From JBHIBR01 sp046759145 [NCBI: Nitrospinota bacterium] (lineage in GTDB: Bacteria > UBA8248): a stretch of 5,160 bases of DNA. The position numbers were made by a program, and so were the translations under genes. Location of the stretch: contig JBHIBR010000157.1 in assembly GCA_046759145.1 (NCBI GenBank), forward strand, positions 1-5,160, written 5' to 3'. Shown here one piece after another: positions 5,018 to 5,160 of the stretch. Below the pieces are notes generated by a model, which saw only the letters and a program-made list of their open reading frames with translations, ran no database searches and was not told the origin of the DNA. Positions within the stretch are counted from its first letter, which is position 1. Each line of letters begins with the position of its first letter.

Positions 5018-5160
5018 GGCTGGCTCGGCCGCAGCCTGAGCCGGAGCCAGTAGCCGAGGGAACCTCCGCCCAGCGCCCCCAGCGCCGTGCCCCCCGCGAG
5101 GCTCAGGTAGAGCCCCAAGGTGAGGGGGACGCAGATGATGCTGAGGCCCGGGGACATGAC
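5014..5160 (-). CDS. C-terminal part of a hydrophobic protein, 5' end outside window
   Basis: The frame is open from the right edge to TGA at 5014, giving 48 residues. It contains a hydrophobic stretch (SIICVPLTLGLYLSLAGG), a Gly/Ala-rich stretch (TALGALGGGSLGYW) and a basic end (LRLRLRPSQP). It therefore ends in one or two transmembrane helices with a probably cytoplasmic tail. Its TGA overlaps a GTG start of the TlpA-like gene, and third positions are strongly G/C, so it is probably real and the first visible gene of the operon. The family cannot be told from this fragment. An ATG at 5157 could be an internal or true start; the window does not decide. Confidence 0.6.
   Translation of the reverse strand, partial: VMSPGLSIICVPLTLGLYLSLAGGTALGALGGGSLGYWLRLRLRPSQP

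Noticed and set aside
1-5160. CRISPR arrays, tRNA/rRNA genes, insertion sequences or transposase genes
   Set aside because: No spaced direct repeats, tRNA-like cloverleaf, rRNA motifs or transposase residues were seen by eye.

Overview
All genes read on the minus strand, so transcription runs from high to low coordinates. The DNA is GC-rich, with mostly G/C third codon positions. Start codons are ATG or GTG, Shine-Dalgarno sequences are purine-rich, and ATGA/GTGA overlaps link neighbouring genes. The gene set (Sec signal peptides, periplasmic thioredoxins, CcdA, cupredoxin, Mer-type membrane proteins) suggests a GC-rich Gram-negative-type bacterium, probably from an uncultured lineage. I cannot name the phylum. 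TGA is an ordinary stop for several genes here, yet three in-frame TGA codons sit at probable selenocysteine (Sec, U) positions, so the organism probably has Sec decoding machinery outside the window.

Layout from upstream (right) to downstream (left): the C-terminus of a hydrophobic protein (5014-5160); a TlpA-like periplasmic thioredoxin (4286-5017); a small CC-motif, MerF/MerT-like membrane protein (4014-4289); a second TlpA-like thioredoxin (3429-4001); a membrane-anchored heavy-metal-associated (HMA/MerP-like) protein whose CxxC is encoded as TGA-Val-Gly-TGA, i.e. UVGU (2807-3385); a MerE-like protein with CPCHLP (2541-2810); a small unrecognised protein with a third in-frame TGA, motif CCSGU (2182-2544); and a small two-helix membrane protein (1940-2185). 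Next is a roughly 290-base gap holding the C-terminal copper motif of a decayed cupredoxin. A second group follows: a DoxX-family protein (1284-1652), a secreted cupredoxin (833-1267) and a CcdA-type thiol-disulfide transporter that runs off the left edge (1-731).

The main discovery candidate is the block 2182-3385. Standard ORF calling hides two genes there because their TGA codons look like stops. Each TGA is followed, at a bacterial-SECIS-like distance, by a hairpin with G first in the loop. The HMA protein has no cysteine at all, so its metal site would be purely diselenol. Between MerE- and MerF-like proteins, and near TlpA and CcdA reductants, this suggests a selenium-based mercury (or other soft metal) binding and transport system: Sec-HMA captures the metal outside the membrane, MerE/MerF-like proteins move it, and TlpA/CcdA keep the thiols and selenols reduced. 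The Sec reading rests on the sequence. The mercury function is inferred from family resemblance.
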